DNA from: Tessaracoccus coleopterorum | Lineage (GTDB): Bacteria; Actinomycetota; Actinomycetes; Propionibacteriales; Propionibacteriaceae | Reading direction: 5' to 3' | DNA length: 64,000 bases | Assembly: GCF_011174705.1 (NCBI RefSeq) | Contig: NZ_JAANIJ010000001.1 | Coordinates: 2,604,001 to 2,668,000, forward strand | Shown: positions 9,765-19,848 of the stretch, one piece after another | Numbering within the stretch: position 1 is the first letter of the stretch | Layout of the letters: each line of letters opens with the position of its first letter | Translations under genes and position numbers: made by a program | The notes under the pieces: model-generated | Told to the model about the DNA's origin: nothing | Seen by the model: only the letters and a program-made list of their open reading frames with translations | Database searches by the model: none

Positions 9765-10221
9765 GTGCACATTCCTCCACCCGTCATCTTCGCCGCCGCC
9801 TGGGCGGCCCAGTCGCTGCTCATCAGGGCCGACGCCGACCCGACGCCCCGCCGGCGGCCATGAAGGCCGCGGGGGTGACGGTGGGCGTCGCCTCGCTTGC
9901 GCTGATGGGCGGCACGGTCGCCCAGTTCGGCAACGAGGGCACCACCGTCGACCCGGTGCACCCGAGATGGCGACCAGCCTCATCGTCACCGGTCCCAACC
10001 GCCTGACCCGCAACCCCATCTACCTCGGCTTCGCCGGCCTCCTGACGGCACACGCCCTGTGGCGCGCGACGCCCGCGGCACTGCTGCCCGTTGCGGGATT
10101 CGTCGCCGCGCTCACCCCGCAGATCGGGCACGAGGAGGAGGCGCTGCTCACCCGGTTCGGGGACGACTACGGCAGCTACGTGCGGCGCGTCCCGCGGTGG
10201 GTCGGCCGACCGCGCTCCTGA
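9765..10221 (+). CDS. isoprenylcysteine/phospholipid methyltransferase-type membrane protein
   Basis: About 150 residues of the ICMT/PEMT membrane methyltransferase fold: hydrophobic N-terminal helices, then VTGPNRLTRNPIYLGFAGLL and the C-terminal HEEEALLTRFGDDYGSYVRR. The RNPIY and EE...YxxY.R.VPR pattern is the SAM-binding signature of this family. Two or more base losses near 9845 and 9962 disrupt the N-terminal third. GTG at 9765 begins a hydrophobic helix (PPVIFAAAWAAQSLL). The methyl acceptor is unknown. Confidence 0.75.
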
Positions 10222-10270
10222 GCCTGTGAGCCGGCCGGGGCGTAGCGTCGAGGGGTCGGAAGGAGAACTC

Positions 10271-10542
10271 ATGCCACGCGAGAGGGGCCCAGGGCCCAGC
10301 GTCAGGGACAAGGAACTCTACGAGGCGCTCCGGGAGGAGGGTAACTCCAAGGAGAAGTCCGCGCGCATCGCCAACGCCGCCGCGGCCACCTCGCGCAGCG
10401 AGGTCGGTCGCAGGGAGCGACCGCCGAGAACTACGAGGACCGCACGGTGCCCGAGTTGCGCCGCCGCGCGGCGGAGATCGGGGTGGAGGGACGCTCCAGG
10501 ATGAACAAGGCCCAGCTGATCCACGCCCTGCGCAACCACTGA
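10271..10542 (+). CDS. small Rho-N/SAP-like domain protein
   Basis: About 90 residues, highly charged. The N-terminal half (KELYEALREEGNSKEKSARI) resembles actinobacterial proteins annotated as DUF7218. The C-terminal half (YEDRTVPELRRRAAEIGVEG, then MNKAQLIHALRNH) has the helix-extended-helix of Rho N-terminal/SAP nucleic-acid-binding domains. One G is missing near 10416-10418. AGGAG lies six bases before the ATG. Probably DNA- or RNA-binding; no specific role can be given. Confidence 0.75.
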
Positions 10543-10548
10543 GCAGGG

Positions 10549-11191
10549 TCAGCCCGCGTTGGTCCTGCGCGCCAGGATCCGCATGCCCGCCGCCGTCAGG
10601 TCGGCCTCGATCGCATCGGTGTTGGGCGTGTTGAGACCCACCACCACGACGCTGGTGTCGAGGTTTCCCCGGTGCACGGCGAGGTGCTGGATGTTGGCCT
10701 GGTGCTTCGCGGTGATGCCGGTGAGCAGGCTCAGCACGCCCGGCTCGTCGAGCGCCTCGATCGTCAGCCGGGTGCCCTGGTCACGGAAGCCGAGCACGTC
10801 GATGAAGGAGTCGAGGATGTCGCTCTCGGTGATGACACCGATCAGCCGGTCGTCCTCCACCACGGGCAGCATCTCGATCTTCCCGTCGCGCAGGATGATG
10901 GCGGCCTCCTCGAGCAGCGCGTCGGGGAGACCACGACCGGCGGCCTGCTCATCACCTTGCCGACGGTGAGCTTGGACATGAGGTAGGTGGCCTCCTGAGC
11001 GCTCAGCGTCGTGGCCTTCGACGGCGAGGCGGCCGCGATGTCGTTGCGCGAGATGACGCCGATCACCTTCTGCCCGTCAACCACCGGCAGGTGCCGCACT
11101 CCGCGCTCATCCATCAGCGCGAGGGCGTCGGGATCGACCTGGTCGACTCCACGGTGAACGGGTTGGTGGTCATCCGCAGCTTGACGAACAT
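10549..11191 (-). CDS. CBS-pair plus ACT domain regulator protein
   Basis: About 213 residues: two CBS domains (RGVRHLPVVDGQKVIGVISR and EMLPVVEDDRLIGVITESDI) followed by an ACT domain (RLTIEALDEPGVLSLLTGIT). This AcuB-like architecture binds nucleotides and perhaps an amino acid; its target is unknown. ATG at 11191 follows GGAGGAGAG, a strong SD. Base losses near 11138 and 10930 shift the frame in the N-terminal and middle parts. It is convergent with the Rho-N-like gene. Confidence 0.82.
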
Positions 11192-11299
11192 CTCTCTCCT
11201 CCAGGAAAAGTCGGTGCCTCGGCCACCATCGGCCGACGCGCCCTCGCGGCCCAGATTAGTGGCCCCGCCCGCTGGCCGGGTGGGCGAGGCCCCGATAGC

Positions 11300-11463
11300 T
11301 AGTGTCCCGTGTCAGATATTCGCTGCGCTATGCGGCCCTCCGCTGGCGCCTCGCGGCGTTCTCCTCTCTCGACGAACGGCAAGGTGCGACTTCGATCGTC
11401 GGCCTTGCGATGCATCCAGCGGCGCGCCACCTATCATCAACGAACCTCTGACACGAAACACTA
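11300..11463. mobile_element. MITE-like non-autonomous element
   Basis: About 164 bp bounded by 17-bp terminal inverted repeats, 11300-11316 and 11447-11463, matching at 15 of 17 positions; the similarity continues imperfectly inward (ATTCG against GTTCG). CTAG occurs at both outer ends, which fits a 4-bp CTAG target as used by part of the IS5 family. There is no ORF large enough for a transposase. The right end supplies the stop codon (CTA, read as TAG) of livF on the minus strand. Assignment to a family is a guess; the inverted repeats are directly visible. Confidence 0.65.
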
Positions 11464-12158
11464 GCCGCCCAGGTAGGCGCGCTTGACCTCTTCGGTCTGC
11501 GCCAACTCCTTCGCGTCGCCGGAGAGCACCACGGAACCGGTCTCCAGCACGTAGGCGCGGTTGGCGATGTGCAGGGCGACGTTGGCGTTCTGCTCGACGA
11601 GCAGCACGGTGGTGCCCGCCTTGTTGATGGCGACGATGATGTCGAAGATCTCCTGCACGAGCAGCGGCGCGAGCCCCATCGAGGGTTCGTCCAGCAGCAG
11701 CATCTTCGGCTTCGCCATCAGAGCGCGGCCCATCGCAAGCATCTGCTGTTCGCCGCCCGAGAGGGTGCCTGCGAGCTGCTTCCTGCGTTCCGCGAGGATC
11801 GGGAAGCGCTGGTACACCTCGTCGAAGTCGGCCGCCACCGCGTCGCGGCGCAGGAAGGCGCCCAACTCCAGGTTCTCCAGCACCGTCATGTCGGGAAGAT
11901 CCTGCGGCCCTCGGGCACGTGCGACATGCCCCGCTTGACCCGGTCCTGCGCCGAGAGGGAGGTGATGTCCTGGCCTCCCAGCGTGATGGTGCCCGCCGTC
12001 GGCCGCTTCAGACCCGACAGGGCCCGCAGCGTCGTGGTCTTCCCCGCACCGTTGGCCCCGATCAGCGTGACGATCTCGCCCTCATGGACCTCGAACGAGA
12101 TGGACTTGATGGCGTTGATGACGCCGAAGTGGACCGCGAGGTCCGTGACCTCAAGCAC
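11461..12158 (-). CDS. livF: branched-chain amino acid ABC transporter ATPase LivF
   Basis: Cytoplasmic ATPase of the high-affinity branched-chain amino-acid importer. Walker A is [18 protein letters not shown], the signature is [20 protein letters not shown], Walker B is [15 protein letters not shown], and the H-loop is LLVEQNAN with Gln in place of His, usual for LivF. A GTG start at 12158 overlaps the livG stop by 8 bp. One C is missing near 11891-11894 ([10 protein letters not shown] is split). The TAG stop coincides with the terminal base pairs of the MITE-like element. Confidence 0.92.
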
Positions 12159-12933
12159 TCGGGGCCTCCTCTCCCAGGTAGGCCTCGATGACCTTGGGGT
12201 TGTTCCGCACCTCGGCCGGGTGCCGGAGGCGATCACGATGCCGTGGTCGAGCACGTAGATGCGTTCGCAGATCTTCATCACGAGGCTCATGTCGTGCTCG
12301 ATCAGCAGGATGGTCAGCCCGAACTGCTCGCGGAGCTGGGCGATGAGCCCGGTCAGCTCCGCGGTCTCGAACGGGTTCATGCCCGCGGCCGGCTCGTCGA
12401 GCAGCAGCAGCGACGGGTTGGTGGCCAGCGCGCGGGCGATCTCGAGATGACGCTGCTCGCCGTAGGACAGGTTGCGGGCCAGTTCGTCGGTCTTGCCGCC
12501 CAGCCGCATCAGGTCCAGCAGCGCGCGGCTCTCCTCCATGATCCGCCGCTCGCTCGCCCGTACGGAGGCAGGTGGAACAGCGACGCGAACAGGTTGTACG
12601 GCACGTTCTGCTGCAGCGCGATCGCGACGTTCTCGAGCACCGTGAGGTCCTTGAACAACCGGATGTTCTGGAACGTGCGGCCGACGCCTGCCGCGCAGAT
12701 CCGGTGCGGGGCACGGCCGCCGATGGAGGTGGTGGTGCCGTCGATGGTGAGCTCGATGGTGCCGTCCGAGGGCGGGTAGACGCCGGTCAGCAGGTTGAAC
12801 AGCGTGGTCTTCCCCGCGCCGTTGGGCCCGATGAGGCCGACCAGTTCCCCGTGTCGACGTGCAGGTTCGCCTCGTAGACGGCGGTGAGACCGCCGAAGTT
12901 GCGGGTGAGTTTCGTGACCTCGAGCAGGCTCAT
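12151..12933 (-). CDS. livG: branched-chain amino acid ABC transporter ATPase LivG
   Basis: Second ATPase subunit of the Liv importer. The ATG at 12933 overlaps the livM stop (ATGA). Walker A reads [20 protein letters not shown] after restoring one G near 12847. The LivG-type insert is [20 protein letters not shown], the signature [19 protein letters not shown], Walker [16 protein letters not shown], and the switch His is in [10 protein letters not shown]. Further base losses lie near 12554 and 12222. It ends [15 protein letters not shown]. Confidence 0.92.
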
Positions 12934-13907
12934 GAGGCCACCTCCGCCGTCTTGTTCCGCTTGAACACCCTCCCGAGGATGGTGTCGCTGACCTCCTTGG
13001 AGCCCATCAGGCCGCCGGGGCGGAAGATCATGATGAGCACCAGCACGAGCGAGTAGATGATCATGCGCACGTCGGAGAACTGGGCGAGCAGCATGGAGAC
13101 GATGGCGAGCAGGATCGCGGCGATCACGCTGCCCGACATCGATCCGAGGCCGCCGAGCACGACGATCACCAGGATGTCGATCGACTTCAGGAAGCCGAAC
13201 TGGTCGGGCTTGAGGAGGAAGAAGTAGGACGCGTAGAGGCCGCCGCCGATGCCAGCGAAGAAGGCACCGATGGTGAACGCCTGCACCTTCGCCGCGGTGG
13301 TGTTGACGCCGATGGCCTCGGCCGCGATCTCGTCCTCCCTGACGGCGATGGCGCGGCGCCCCTGGGAGCTGCGGATGTAGTTCCACAGCACGATCAGGGT
13401 CACCGCCGTGAACAGGAACGCCCAGTTCCAGTCGACCACCTGCGGGATGCCGGAGAGGCCGGCCGCCCCGTTCGTGATGGGCAGGTTGAGCAGCGCGACG
13501 CGGATGATCTCGGCCATGCCGAGGGTCGCGATGGCCAGGTAGTCGCCGCGGAGCCGGAGCGTCGGTAGGCCGACGAGGGCGCCGATCAGGGCGGCGGCCG
13601 TGGCTCCGGCGAGCATGCCGATCAGGAATGCGGGAACCTGCCCGACCACAGGGCCGAGGTGGATGCAGATCAGCGCGCACGTGTACGCGCCGACCGCCAT
13701 GAAACCGGCGTGGCCCAGCGAGAACTGGCCGGTGAATCCGGTCACCAGGTTGAGGCTCGTGGCGAGGATGATGTTGACGCAGATCGTCACGATGATCGCG
13801 AAGATGTAGTCGTTTATCACGCCGAGGTTCATCAACGCCAGCACGACGACGTAGACGGCCACGAACGGCAGGGCGCGGAGCCCGATGCGCTTGAAGCTCT
13901 CCATCAC
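12930..13907 (-). CDS. livM: branched-chain amino acid ABC transporter permease LivM
   Basis: Inner-membrane permease of 325 residues with eight to nine hydrophobic helices. The family motif [20 protein letters not shown] and the cytoplasmic coupling loop with [18 protein letters not shown], which contacts the ATPases, are present. Intact. The start is a GTG at 13907 or the adjacent ATG at 13904; both overlap the livH stop. Confidence 0.93.
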   Translation of the reverse strand: MMESFKRIGLRALPFVAVYVVVLALMNLGVINDYIFAIIVTICVNIILATSLNLVTGFTGQFSLGHAGFMAVGAYTCALICIHLGPVVGQVPAFLIGMLAGATAAALIGALVGLPTLRLRGDYLAIATLGMAEIIRVALLNLPITNGAAGLSGIPQVVDWNWAFLFTAVTLIVLWNYIRSSQGRRAIAVREDEIAAEAIGVNTTAAKVQAFTIGAFFAGIGGGLYASYFFLLKPDQFGFLKSIDILVIVVLGGLGSMSGSVIAAILLAIVSMLLAQFSDVRMIIYSLVLVLIMIFRPGGLMGSKEVSDTILGRVFKRNKTAEVAS

Positions 13908-14788
13908 ACCTTCTCCTTCCGGTTCTTACCCAGCAGACCGGCCGGCTTGATGATCAGGATGAGGATCAGGATGGCGAAAACGACGCCGTCCTTGAACAGC
14001 GAGAGGCCGATGCTGGACACCAGCGTCTCGGCGCCGCCGATCACATAGCCGCCGATGAGGGCGCCCGGGATGATGCCGATGCCACCGAACACCGCCGCCA
14101 CGAAGGCCTTGAGGCCGGGGATGATGCCCATCAGGGGGTTGATCGAGTTGTAGTAGACGCCCACCAGGACGCCAGCGGCGCCGGCCAGCGCCGACCCGAT
14201 GGCGAAGGTGAAGGAGATGGTCCGGTCGACGCTGATGCCCATCAGCTGGGCCGCGTCCGGATCCTGCGACACGGCACGCATGGCCTTGCCCATCCGGGTC
14301 TTCTTCACGACGAACTGGAGCACCAGCATCAGGAAGACGGACACGCCGATGATCATGAGCTGCTGGTTCTTGATGATCACGCCACCGATGTTGAACGACC
14401 CGTTCATGAAGTCGGGCATCGCCGGGTAGGCGCGCGGGTCGGCGCCCACGAAGAACATCATCGTGTACTCGATCAGGAGCGAGACACCGATCGCGGTGAT
14501 CAGCGCCGCGATGCGCGTCGAGTTACGCAACGGCCGGTAGGCCACCTTCTCGATCACCACGCCGAGGACCGCGCAGATCAGCATCGCGAGGATCAGCGAC
14601 TCGAAGAACCCCAGGTGCAGGAACGACATGCTCGCGTAGCCGACGTAGGCGCCGACCATGTAGACGTCGCCGTGCGCGAAGTTGATCAGCTTGATGATGC
14701 CGTAGACCATCGTGTAGCCGAGCGCGATCAGTGCGTAGATGCTGCCCAGCGAGAGGCTGTTGATGAGTTGCTGCAGGAACTCGGTCAC
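13904..14788 (-). CDS. livH: branched-chain amino acid ABC transporter permease LivH
   Basis: Inner-membrane permease of 294 residues, intact. N-terminal SLGSIYALIALGYTMVYGII and KLINFAHGDVYMVGAYVGY are diagnostic of LivH; the coupling loop is GKAMRAVSQDPDAAQLMGI. It follows livJ after a 72-bp gap and overlaps livM. The gap has GC-rich complementary arms (GGCGCGG / CCGCGCC), a possible attenuating hairpin that would give more binding protein than permease. Confidence 0.93.
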   Translation of the reverse strand: MTEFLQQLINSLSLGSIYALIALGYTMVYGIIKLINFAHGDVYMVGAYVGYASMSFLHLGFFESLILAMLICAVLGVVIEKVAYRPLRNSTRIAALITAIGVSLLIEYTMMFFVGADPRAYPAMPDFMNGSFNIGGVIIKNQQLMIIGVSVFLMLVLQFVVKKTRMGKAMRAVSQDPDAAQLMGISVDRTISFTFAIGSALAGAAGVLVGVYYNSINPLMGIIPGLKAFVAAVFGGIGIIPGALIGGYVIGGAETLVSSIGLSLFKDGVVFAILILILIIKPAGLLGKNRKEKV

Positions 14789-14860
14789 AGGCTTTCACCC
14801 CTTTCACCGGCGAGGCGCGGCACGGAGGATTCCCGCGCCGCGCCCGCACACGGGAGTATG

Positions 14861-16035
14861 TCAGCCGATCTTCTCGCTGGAGGCCTGCACGCCGTCCTTG
14901 AGGCCGATCACGACGATCGACTTGACCGGGTTGTGGTGCTCGTCGATGTCGAAGGTGCCGGTGACGCCGACGAAGCCCTTGGTGGAGGCCATCGCCTGCT
15001 GGACGGCCGACCCGGTGAGCTCGGAGGCCCGGCCGATCGCGTCGGCGACGAAGTGGCCGAGGTCGTAGCCCAGGGCGTGGAACGCGTTCGGCTCCTCGCC
15101 GTTCTTGGCCTTGAACGCCTCGATGAACGCGGTGACCTTGGGGTCCTTGTCGATCGAGGAGTAGTGGTTGGTGAAGTACACGTCGTTCAGGGCCGCGGCG
15201 CCGCCGAGCTCGAGCAGCGTGGGGAGTCGAAGCCGTCGGCGCCGAGCACAGGGGCGGTGATGCCGAGGTCGCGGGCCTGCTTGATGATGAGGCCGGCCTC
15301 CGAGTAGTAGCCGGGGAGGAACACGACGTCGAAGCTCTGGCCCTTGATGCGGGTGAGGATCGTGTTGAAGTCGGTCTCGCCGGCCACGAAGGCCTCTTCG
15401 CCGACGATCGAGCCGCCGAGCTTGCCGAACTCCTCGGTGAACGCCGCGGCGAGGCCCTTCGAGTAGTCGCTCGAGTTGTCCTTGATGATGACGGCCGTCT
15501 TCGCCGACAGGTTCTCGGCGGCGAACTTCGCCATGATGGTGCCCTGGAACGAGTCGCTGAAGCAGATGCGGAAGGCATACTCCTGCAGCGTCTTCCCGTC
15601 CCATGTGACGTCGTCGGCGGTGGCGGAGCCGGAGACGACCGGCACCTTGTTCTTGTTCGCCACGGGGATGGTGGCCTTGAAGTTGCCGGACGTCGCGGGG
15701 CCCATGGCCGCGATGACGCCGTCGTTGGTCATCAGCTTGGTGGCGAGCGTGGTGGCTTCGGCCGCGTCGGACTTGTTGTCGTATTCGACCGGCTCGATCT
15801 TCTTGCCCGCGACGCCGCCGGCCTCGTTGATCTCGTCGATGGCCATCTTGATGCCGAGGACCGAGGCCTGGCCGTAGGTGGCGACGCCGCCGGAGAGCTC
15901 GTAGTTGAGGCCCACGCGGATCGTGTCACCGGCGGCCTTCCCGCCGCCTCCGCCGGGTGTGGCGGAGCAGGCGGTGGTGGCCGCGACGGCGGCGACGGCG
16001 CTGGCACCCAGCAGGGTGCGGCGACTGAGGTTCAT
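14861..16035 (-). CDS. livJ: branched-chain amino acid ABC transporter substrate-binding lipoprotein
   Basis: Extracellular lipid-anchored binding protein of about 390 residues. The signal peptide has SRRTLLG, a twin-arginine-like start, and a lipobox ending TTAC with Cys23. Periplasmic-binding type I features follow: IRVGLNYELSGGVATYGQAS, GVIAAMGPATSGNFKATIPV, AFRICFSDSFQGTIMA and FDVVFLPGYYSEAGLIIKQA. One C missing in the run near 15224-15227 splits the C-terminal third. First gene of the liv operon. Ligand specificity within branched-chain or related amino acids is not determinable. Confidence 0.92.
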
Positions 16036-16068
16036 GTGTCATTCTCCCAGGTCGGTGGGTGGGGATCT

Positions 16069-16164
16069 GTCACGCGGGGCGTGACGTTGGGGACATCTAA
16101 GCACCCGGGAGCCGGGTTCCGGACTGTGGTTACCAAAGCGAGACAACGCGATCCGATGTAACCA
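16069..16164 (-). promoter_or_regulatory. candidate operator region upstream of livJ
   Basis: Two inverted repeats lie between livJ and the convergent end of pncA. GTCACGC-GGG-GCGTGAC (16069-16085) is a perfect 7-bp-arm repeat 34 bases upstream of the livJ ATG. TGGTTAC (16127-16133) and GTAACCA (16158-16164) form a wider repeat. They are well placed to control the liv operon, perhaps by a nitrogen or leucine-responsive regulator, but neither fits a consensus I can name. Confidence 0.4.
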
Positions 16165-16203
16165 AACCCGTGTACCGGGGTTATGGGGCGCGTCCCGGGG
16201 GCC

Positions 16204-16771
16204 TCAGCTGAGGGCCGGGCCTCCACCGTGACACCGGCCTCGCGCAGCCGCAGGTGCACGGCACCGGTGGAGGCCGCGTGCACCGCGGCGGTCAGCGACG
16301 TCAGGACCGTGGTGCGGAAACCCTCCGAAGCCGCGTCCGTTGCGGTCGCCGCGACGCAGTAGTCGGTGGCGATCCCGCACACGTCGACGTCGGTGATCCC
16401 ACGCAGGCCGAGCCAGCGGGCGAGCGGGACGCCGTCGGCGGTGGCGCCCTCGAAGCCCGAGTAGGCCGCCTCGAAGGTGCCCTTGTCGAAGACGGCATCG
16501 AAACCGAACCCGGCCAGCGCGGGGTGCAGTTCCTGGCCCGGGGTACCGACGACGCAGTGCGGTGGCCAGCTGTCGACAAAGTCGGGGGTGGCGGAGAAGT
16601 GGGCGCCGGGGTCGATGTGGTGGTCGCGCGTCGCGACGACAGCGTCGTAGCCGTGGCCGCCCGCGAGCAGTTCCGCGATGTCGGTCGCGACCCGGATTCC
16701 GCCGTCGACGCCGAGGGCGCCGCCCTCGCAGAAGTCGACCTGCACGTCGACCACGATCAGTGCCCTGCCAT
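16204..16771 (-). CDS. pncA: nicotinamidase
   Basis: Hydrolyses nicotinamide to nicotinate in NAD salvage; it would also activate pyrazinamide. About 189 residues in the isochorismatase fold. Catalytic Asp is in VVDVQVDFC, Lys in FDKGTF and the nucleophile Cys in GIATDYCVAATA; metal ligands are in TRDHHIDPG. ATG at 16771 follows GGGAGG. Two base losses, a G after the start (near 16764) and a G near the end (CCCGGCC, about 16216), break the frame at both termini; repair gives VEARALS and a TGA at 16206-16204. Confidence 0.9.
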
Positions 16772-16852
16772 CGATACCTCCCGCTCCGGTGTCGCCCCAG
16801 CCTATCCGGCAGGGGCGCAGCGCCGGGGCGGCGACGCGGTAGCGTCACCCGG

Positions 16853-17265
16853 GTGACCCCTCAGATCCACGTTTCAGCCGTCGTCCTGACCGACCAGGTG
16901 GGCCGCGTGCTGCTGGTGCGCAAGCGCGGCACGGGGATGTGGATGAACCCTGGCGGCAAACCTGAGCCGGGGGAGTCCCCTGAGCGGTGCGGGGCGCGGG
17001 AGGTGGCCGAGGAGCTCGGGCTCACCCTCGACCCGGCCGAGTTGGTGCCGCTCGGGGAGTATGCCGCCCCGCCGCGAACGAGCCCGGCCACACCGTCGTG
17101 TCGCAGTGCTTCCGGTGGCCCACGCCGATCGGGCCGGACGTGCGCCCGGCGGCCGAGATCGAGGCCCTCCGGTGGGTCGGCCCCGAGCAGTTGGGCGACC
17201 CCACGCTCGCGCCGCTCTTCGTGGACGCGATCGTGCCTCTCCTGGGTGGGGTGTGGCTAGTGTGA
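16853..17265 (+). CDS. Nudix hydrolase
   Basis: About 138 residues. The Nudix box is complete, [18 protein letters not shown] followed by AEELGL, with the catalytic REVAEE glutamates. It hydrolyses a nucleoside diphosphate linked to another group; the substrate is not predictable. One C missing in the run near 17070-17073 separates EYAAP from AANEPGHTV. The start is GTG at 16853 with no convincing SD. The stop overlaps the mscR ATG (TGATG), so they are likely co-translated. Confidence 0.85.
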
Positions 17266-18354
17266 TGCCCATGCAGACAGTCAAGGGCGTCGTCGCCCGC
17301 GCAAAGGGTCAGCCGGTTGAGCTCGTCGACGTCCATGTGCCGGATCCCGGGCCGGGGGAAGCGGTCGTGGCCATCCAGGCGTGCGGCGTGTGTCACACCG
17401 ACCTCCACTACCGCGAGGGCGGCATCAACGACGACTTCCCGTTCCTGCTCGGCCACGAGGCGGCAGGCATCGTCGAGGCCGTAGGGGCGGGTGTCACCAA
17501 TGTGAGCCCCGGCGACTACGTGGTCCTCAACTGGCGGGCGGTGTGCGGCGACTGCCGGGCGTGCCGCCGCGGCGAGCCGCAGTACTGTTTCAACACCTTC
17601 AATGCCACGCAGAAGATGACGCTCACCGACGGTACCGAACTCACCCCCGCGCTCGGCATCGGGGCGTTCATCGAGAAGACCCTCGTCCACTCCGGCCAGT
17701 GCACCCCGTCGACCCGGCGGCCAGCCCCGCGGCCGCAGGGCTCCTCGGCTGCGGCGTGATGGCGGGCCTCGGGGCCGCGATCAACACCGGCTCGGTGACC
17801 CGCGGCAGGTCCGTCGCGGTGATCGGCTGCGGCGGCGTCGGCTGCGCGGCCGTGGCCGGCTCGGCGCTGGCTGGCGCAGGCACCGTCATCGCCGTCGATC
17901 TCGACGACCGCAAGCTCGAATGGGCCCGCGGGATGGGCGCCACCCACACCGTGAACTCCCGGGACACCGACCCCGTCGAGGCGATCAGGGAACTCACCGG
18001 GGGTTCGGCGCCGATGTGGTGATCGACGCTGTCGGCATCCCCGAGACCTGGAAGCAGGCCTTCTATGCGCGCGACCTGGCGGGCACCGTCGTCCTGGTCG
18101 GCGTCCCGCACCCGGACGCCAAGGTGCCGGACATCCCGCTGATCGACGTGTTCGGGCGCGGCGGCTCGCTGAAGTCGAGTTGGTACGGCGACTGCCTGCC
18201 CTCGCGTGACTTCCCGATGCTGATCGACCTGTATCTCCAGGGGCGGCTCGACCTGGATGCGTTCGTCAGCGAGGAGATCGGCATCGGCGACATCGACGCG
18301 GCGTTCGAGAAGATGCACCGTGGTGAGGTCCTCCGCTCGGTGGTGATCCTGTGA
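17265..18354 (+). CDS. mscR: S-(hydroxymethyl)mycothiol dehydrogenase
   Basis: Zinc alcohol dehydrogenase that oxidises the formaldehyde-mycothiol adduct to S-formylmycothiol, and may also reduce S-nitrosomycothiol. Catalytic-zinc ligands lie in [16 protein letters not shown] and FLLGHEAAG, the structural-zinc cysteines in [15 protein letters not shown], and the NAD fold in [17 protein letters not shown]. It is close along its whole length to M. tuberculosis MscR (Rv2259), including [20 protein letters not shown] and [16 protein letters not shown]. Two base losses (near 17706 and the G run at about 17999-18003). The start may be ATG 17265 or 17271. It implies mycothiol as the main thiol. Confidence 0.92.
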
Positions 18355-18955
18355 TCACGCACGCCGTCACCAGCGGCAGCTTCTCCCTCGACGGGCAGAC
18401 GTTCGACGTGGACAACAACGTGTGGCTCGTCGGCGACGAGCGTGAGGTGATCGTCATCGACGCCCCGCACGATGTCGACGCCATCCTCGCCGCGGTCGGC
18501 GGCCGCCGTGTCCAGGCGATCGTCTGCACCCATGCGCACGACGATCACGTGCGCTACGCCCCGAACTGGCCGACCGGACCGGGGCGCCGATCTGGCTGCA
18601 CCCGGACGATGCGCCGCTGTGGGAGCTGACCCACCCGCACCGGCGGTGGGACCACGACCTCGCCGACGGGCAGGAGTTCGCCGTCGGCCCCGTGACACTG
18701 CAGGTGATCCACACCCCCGGCCATGCGCCCGGCGCAGTGTGCCTCTACTCGCCGACGCTCGGCTGCGTCTTCACCGGAGACACCCTCTTCAACGGGGGCC
18801 CCGGGGCGACGGGTCGGTCCTTCAGCAGCCGGCCCCAGATCGAGGACTCGGTCAGGAGGCGGCTCTTCGTGCTACCGGACGACACCGTCGTCCACACGGG
18901 CCACGGCGACGACACCACCATCGGTGCCGAGGCGGAGCTGCTGGGCAGGGGCTGA
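18351..18955 (+). CDS. metallo-beta-lactamase fold hydrolase linked to mscR
   Basis: About 203 residues with the MBL metal motif [14 protein letters not shown], a second His in [11 protein letters not shown], Asp in [18 protein letters not shown] and His in [11 protein letters not shown]. It is translationally coupled to mscR (GTGA overlap). The same pairing occurs in mycobacteria (Rv2259-Rv2260). A likely role is hydrolysis of S-formylmycothiol or another mycothiol thioester, which is an inference from the pairing. One base is missing near 18572 ([14 protein letters not shown] region). Confidence 0.85.
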
Positions 18956-18961
18956 GCCCCG

Positions 18962-19777
18962 TCAGCCAACCGAGATCGTCATCGAGAGCCGCCTGTCGCC
19001 GCCGGCGGGCAGCTCGACCGGGTGGCCCTTGACGCAGCCGTACTCGACGCAGACGAAGCGTTCCCACTCGTCGCCCGGTACCTGTTTGTTGGCGGGGCCG
19101 GGGTTCCACACGATCAGCGACTCCGCGCCCTCCGACGAGAGTGAGAGGCGGCCCTCGGCGGAGTCGACCGTCGCGGGGCAGGCCGCGTCGTAGACGCGGT
19201 CGAGGTAGCCACCGAGCACAACCGGTGGGTCGGCCGCGCCACGCGAACCGTCCGTGAAGTCGGTGAACGGCACCCCACCCAGACCGTCGACGCGCCCCGA
19301 GCGCGTGTCGGTCAGGAGGTAGGGGTGCAGCGCCATCTCGACGGTGGCCGCCACGGACGGCGAGGTCACCGTCAGGTCGAGCCTCAGCCGGGTGGCGTCG
19401 GCCGCCACCTCGAGCTCGTAGCGGAGATCGGACGGGAACCGGTCGGCGCCGGGCAGGTGCGCGGTGGCGGTGGCGTCGGTGGCGTAACGCAGCCGGGCAC
19501 CCGCGTCGTCCCCCGACGCGTCCAGCAGCCGCCACCTCACCCTGGGTACGACGCCGTGCACGAACGGGACCGCCCAGCCCCGGGGCCGCCCCGAACCAGG
19601 GAGCACACACGGGATGCCCCCGTGCCACATGTCGGCCGTGTCGATCACCGCGTCGGATGCGGTGAACAGCACCTCCCGACCGGCCGGCCGCCAGGACGTG
19701 ACGGTCGCTCCGATCTCGTGCGCCGACACGTCGCCCCATGCGCCGCTGAGCATGGTGCAGCCCTCAAGCATCGTCAT
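18962..19777 (-). CDS. D-hexose-6-phosphate mutarotase-like (YeaD family)
   Basis: About 271 residues, aldose-1-epimerase-like beta sandwich. Features are GATVTSWRPAGREVLFTASD, DMWHGGIPCVLPGSG, the central His in VEMALHPYLLTD, and the C-terminal Glu in FVCVEYGCVKGHPVEL. It would interconvert the anomers of glucose-6-phosphate or a related sugar phosphate. Intact. The start is placed at ATG 19777 because the codons further upstream lack family similarity. It is convergent with the MBL gene, with a 6-bp gap holding only a short GGGGC-TGA-GCCCC hairpin. Confidence 0.82.
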   Translation of the reverse strand: MTMLEGCTMLSGAWGDVSAHEIGATVTSWRPAGREVLFTASDAVIDTADMWHGGIPCVLPGSGRPRGWAVPFVHGVVPRVRWRLLDASGDDAGARLRYATDATATAHLPGADRFPSDLRYELEVAADATRLRLDLTVTSPSVAATVEMALHPYLLTDTRSGRVDGLGGVPFTDFTDGSRGAADPPVVLGGYLDRVYDAACPATVDSAEGRLSLSSEGAESLIVWNPGPANKQVPGDEWERFVCVEYGCVKGHPVELPAGGDRRLSMTISVG

Positions 19778-19848
19778 GGCGAAACGGTATCGCCCGAGGG
19801 TGCGTCGCGGTATCGTGCCGTGGCCAGCGCTCACTTAGGATTGCTCAC

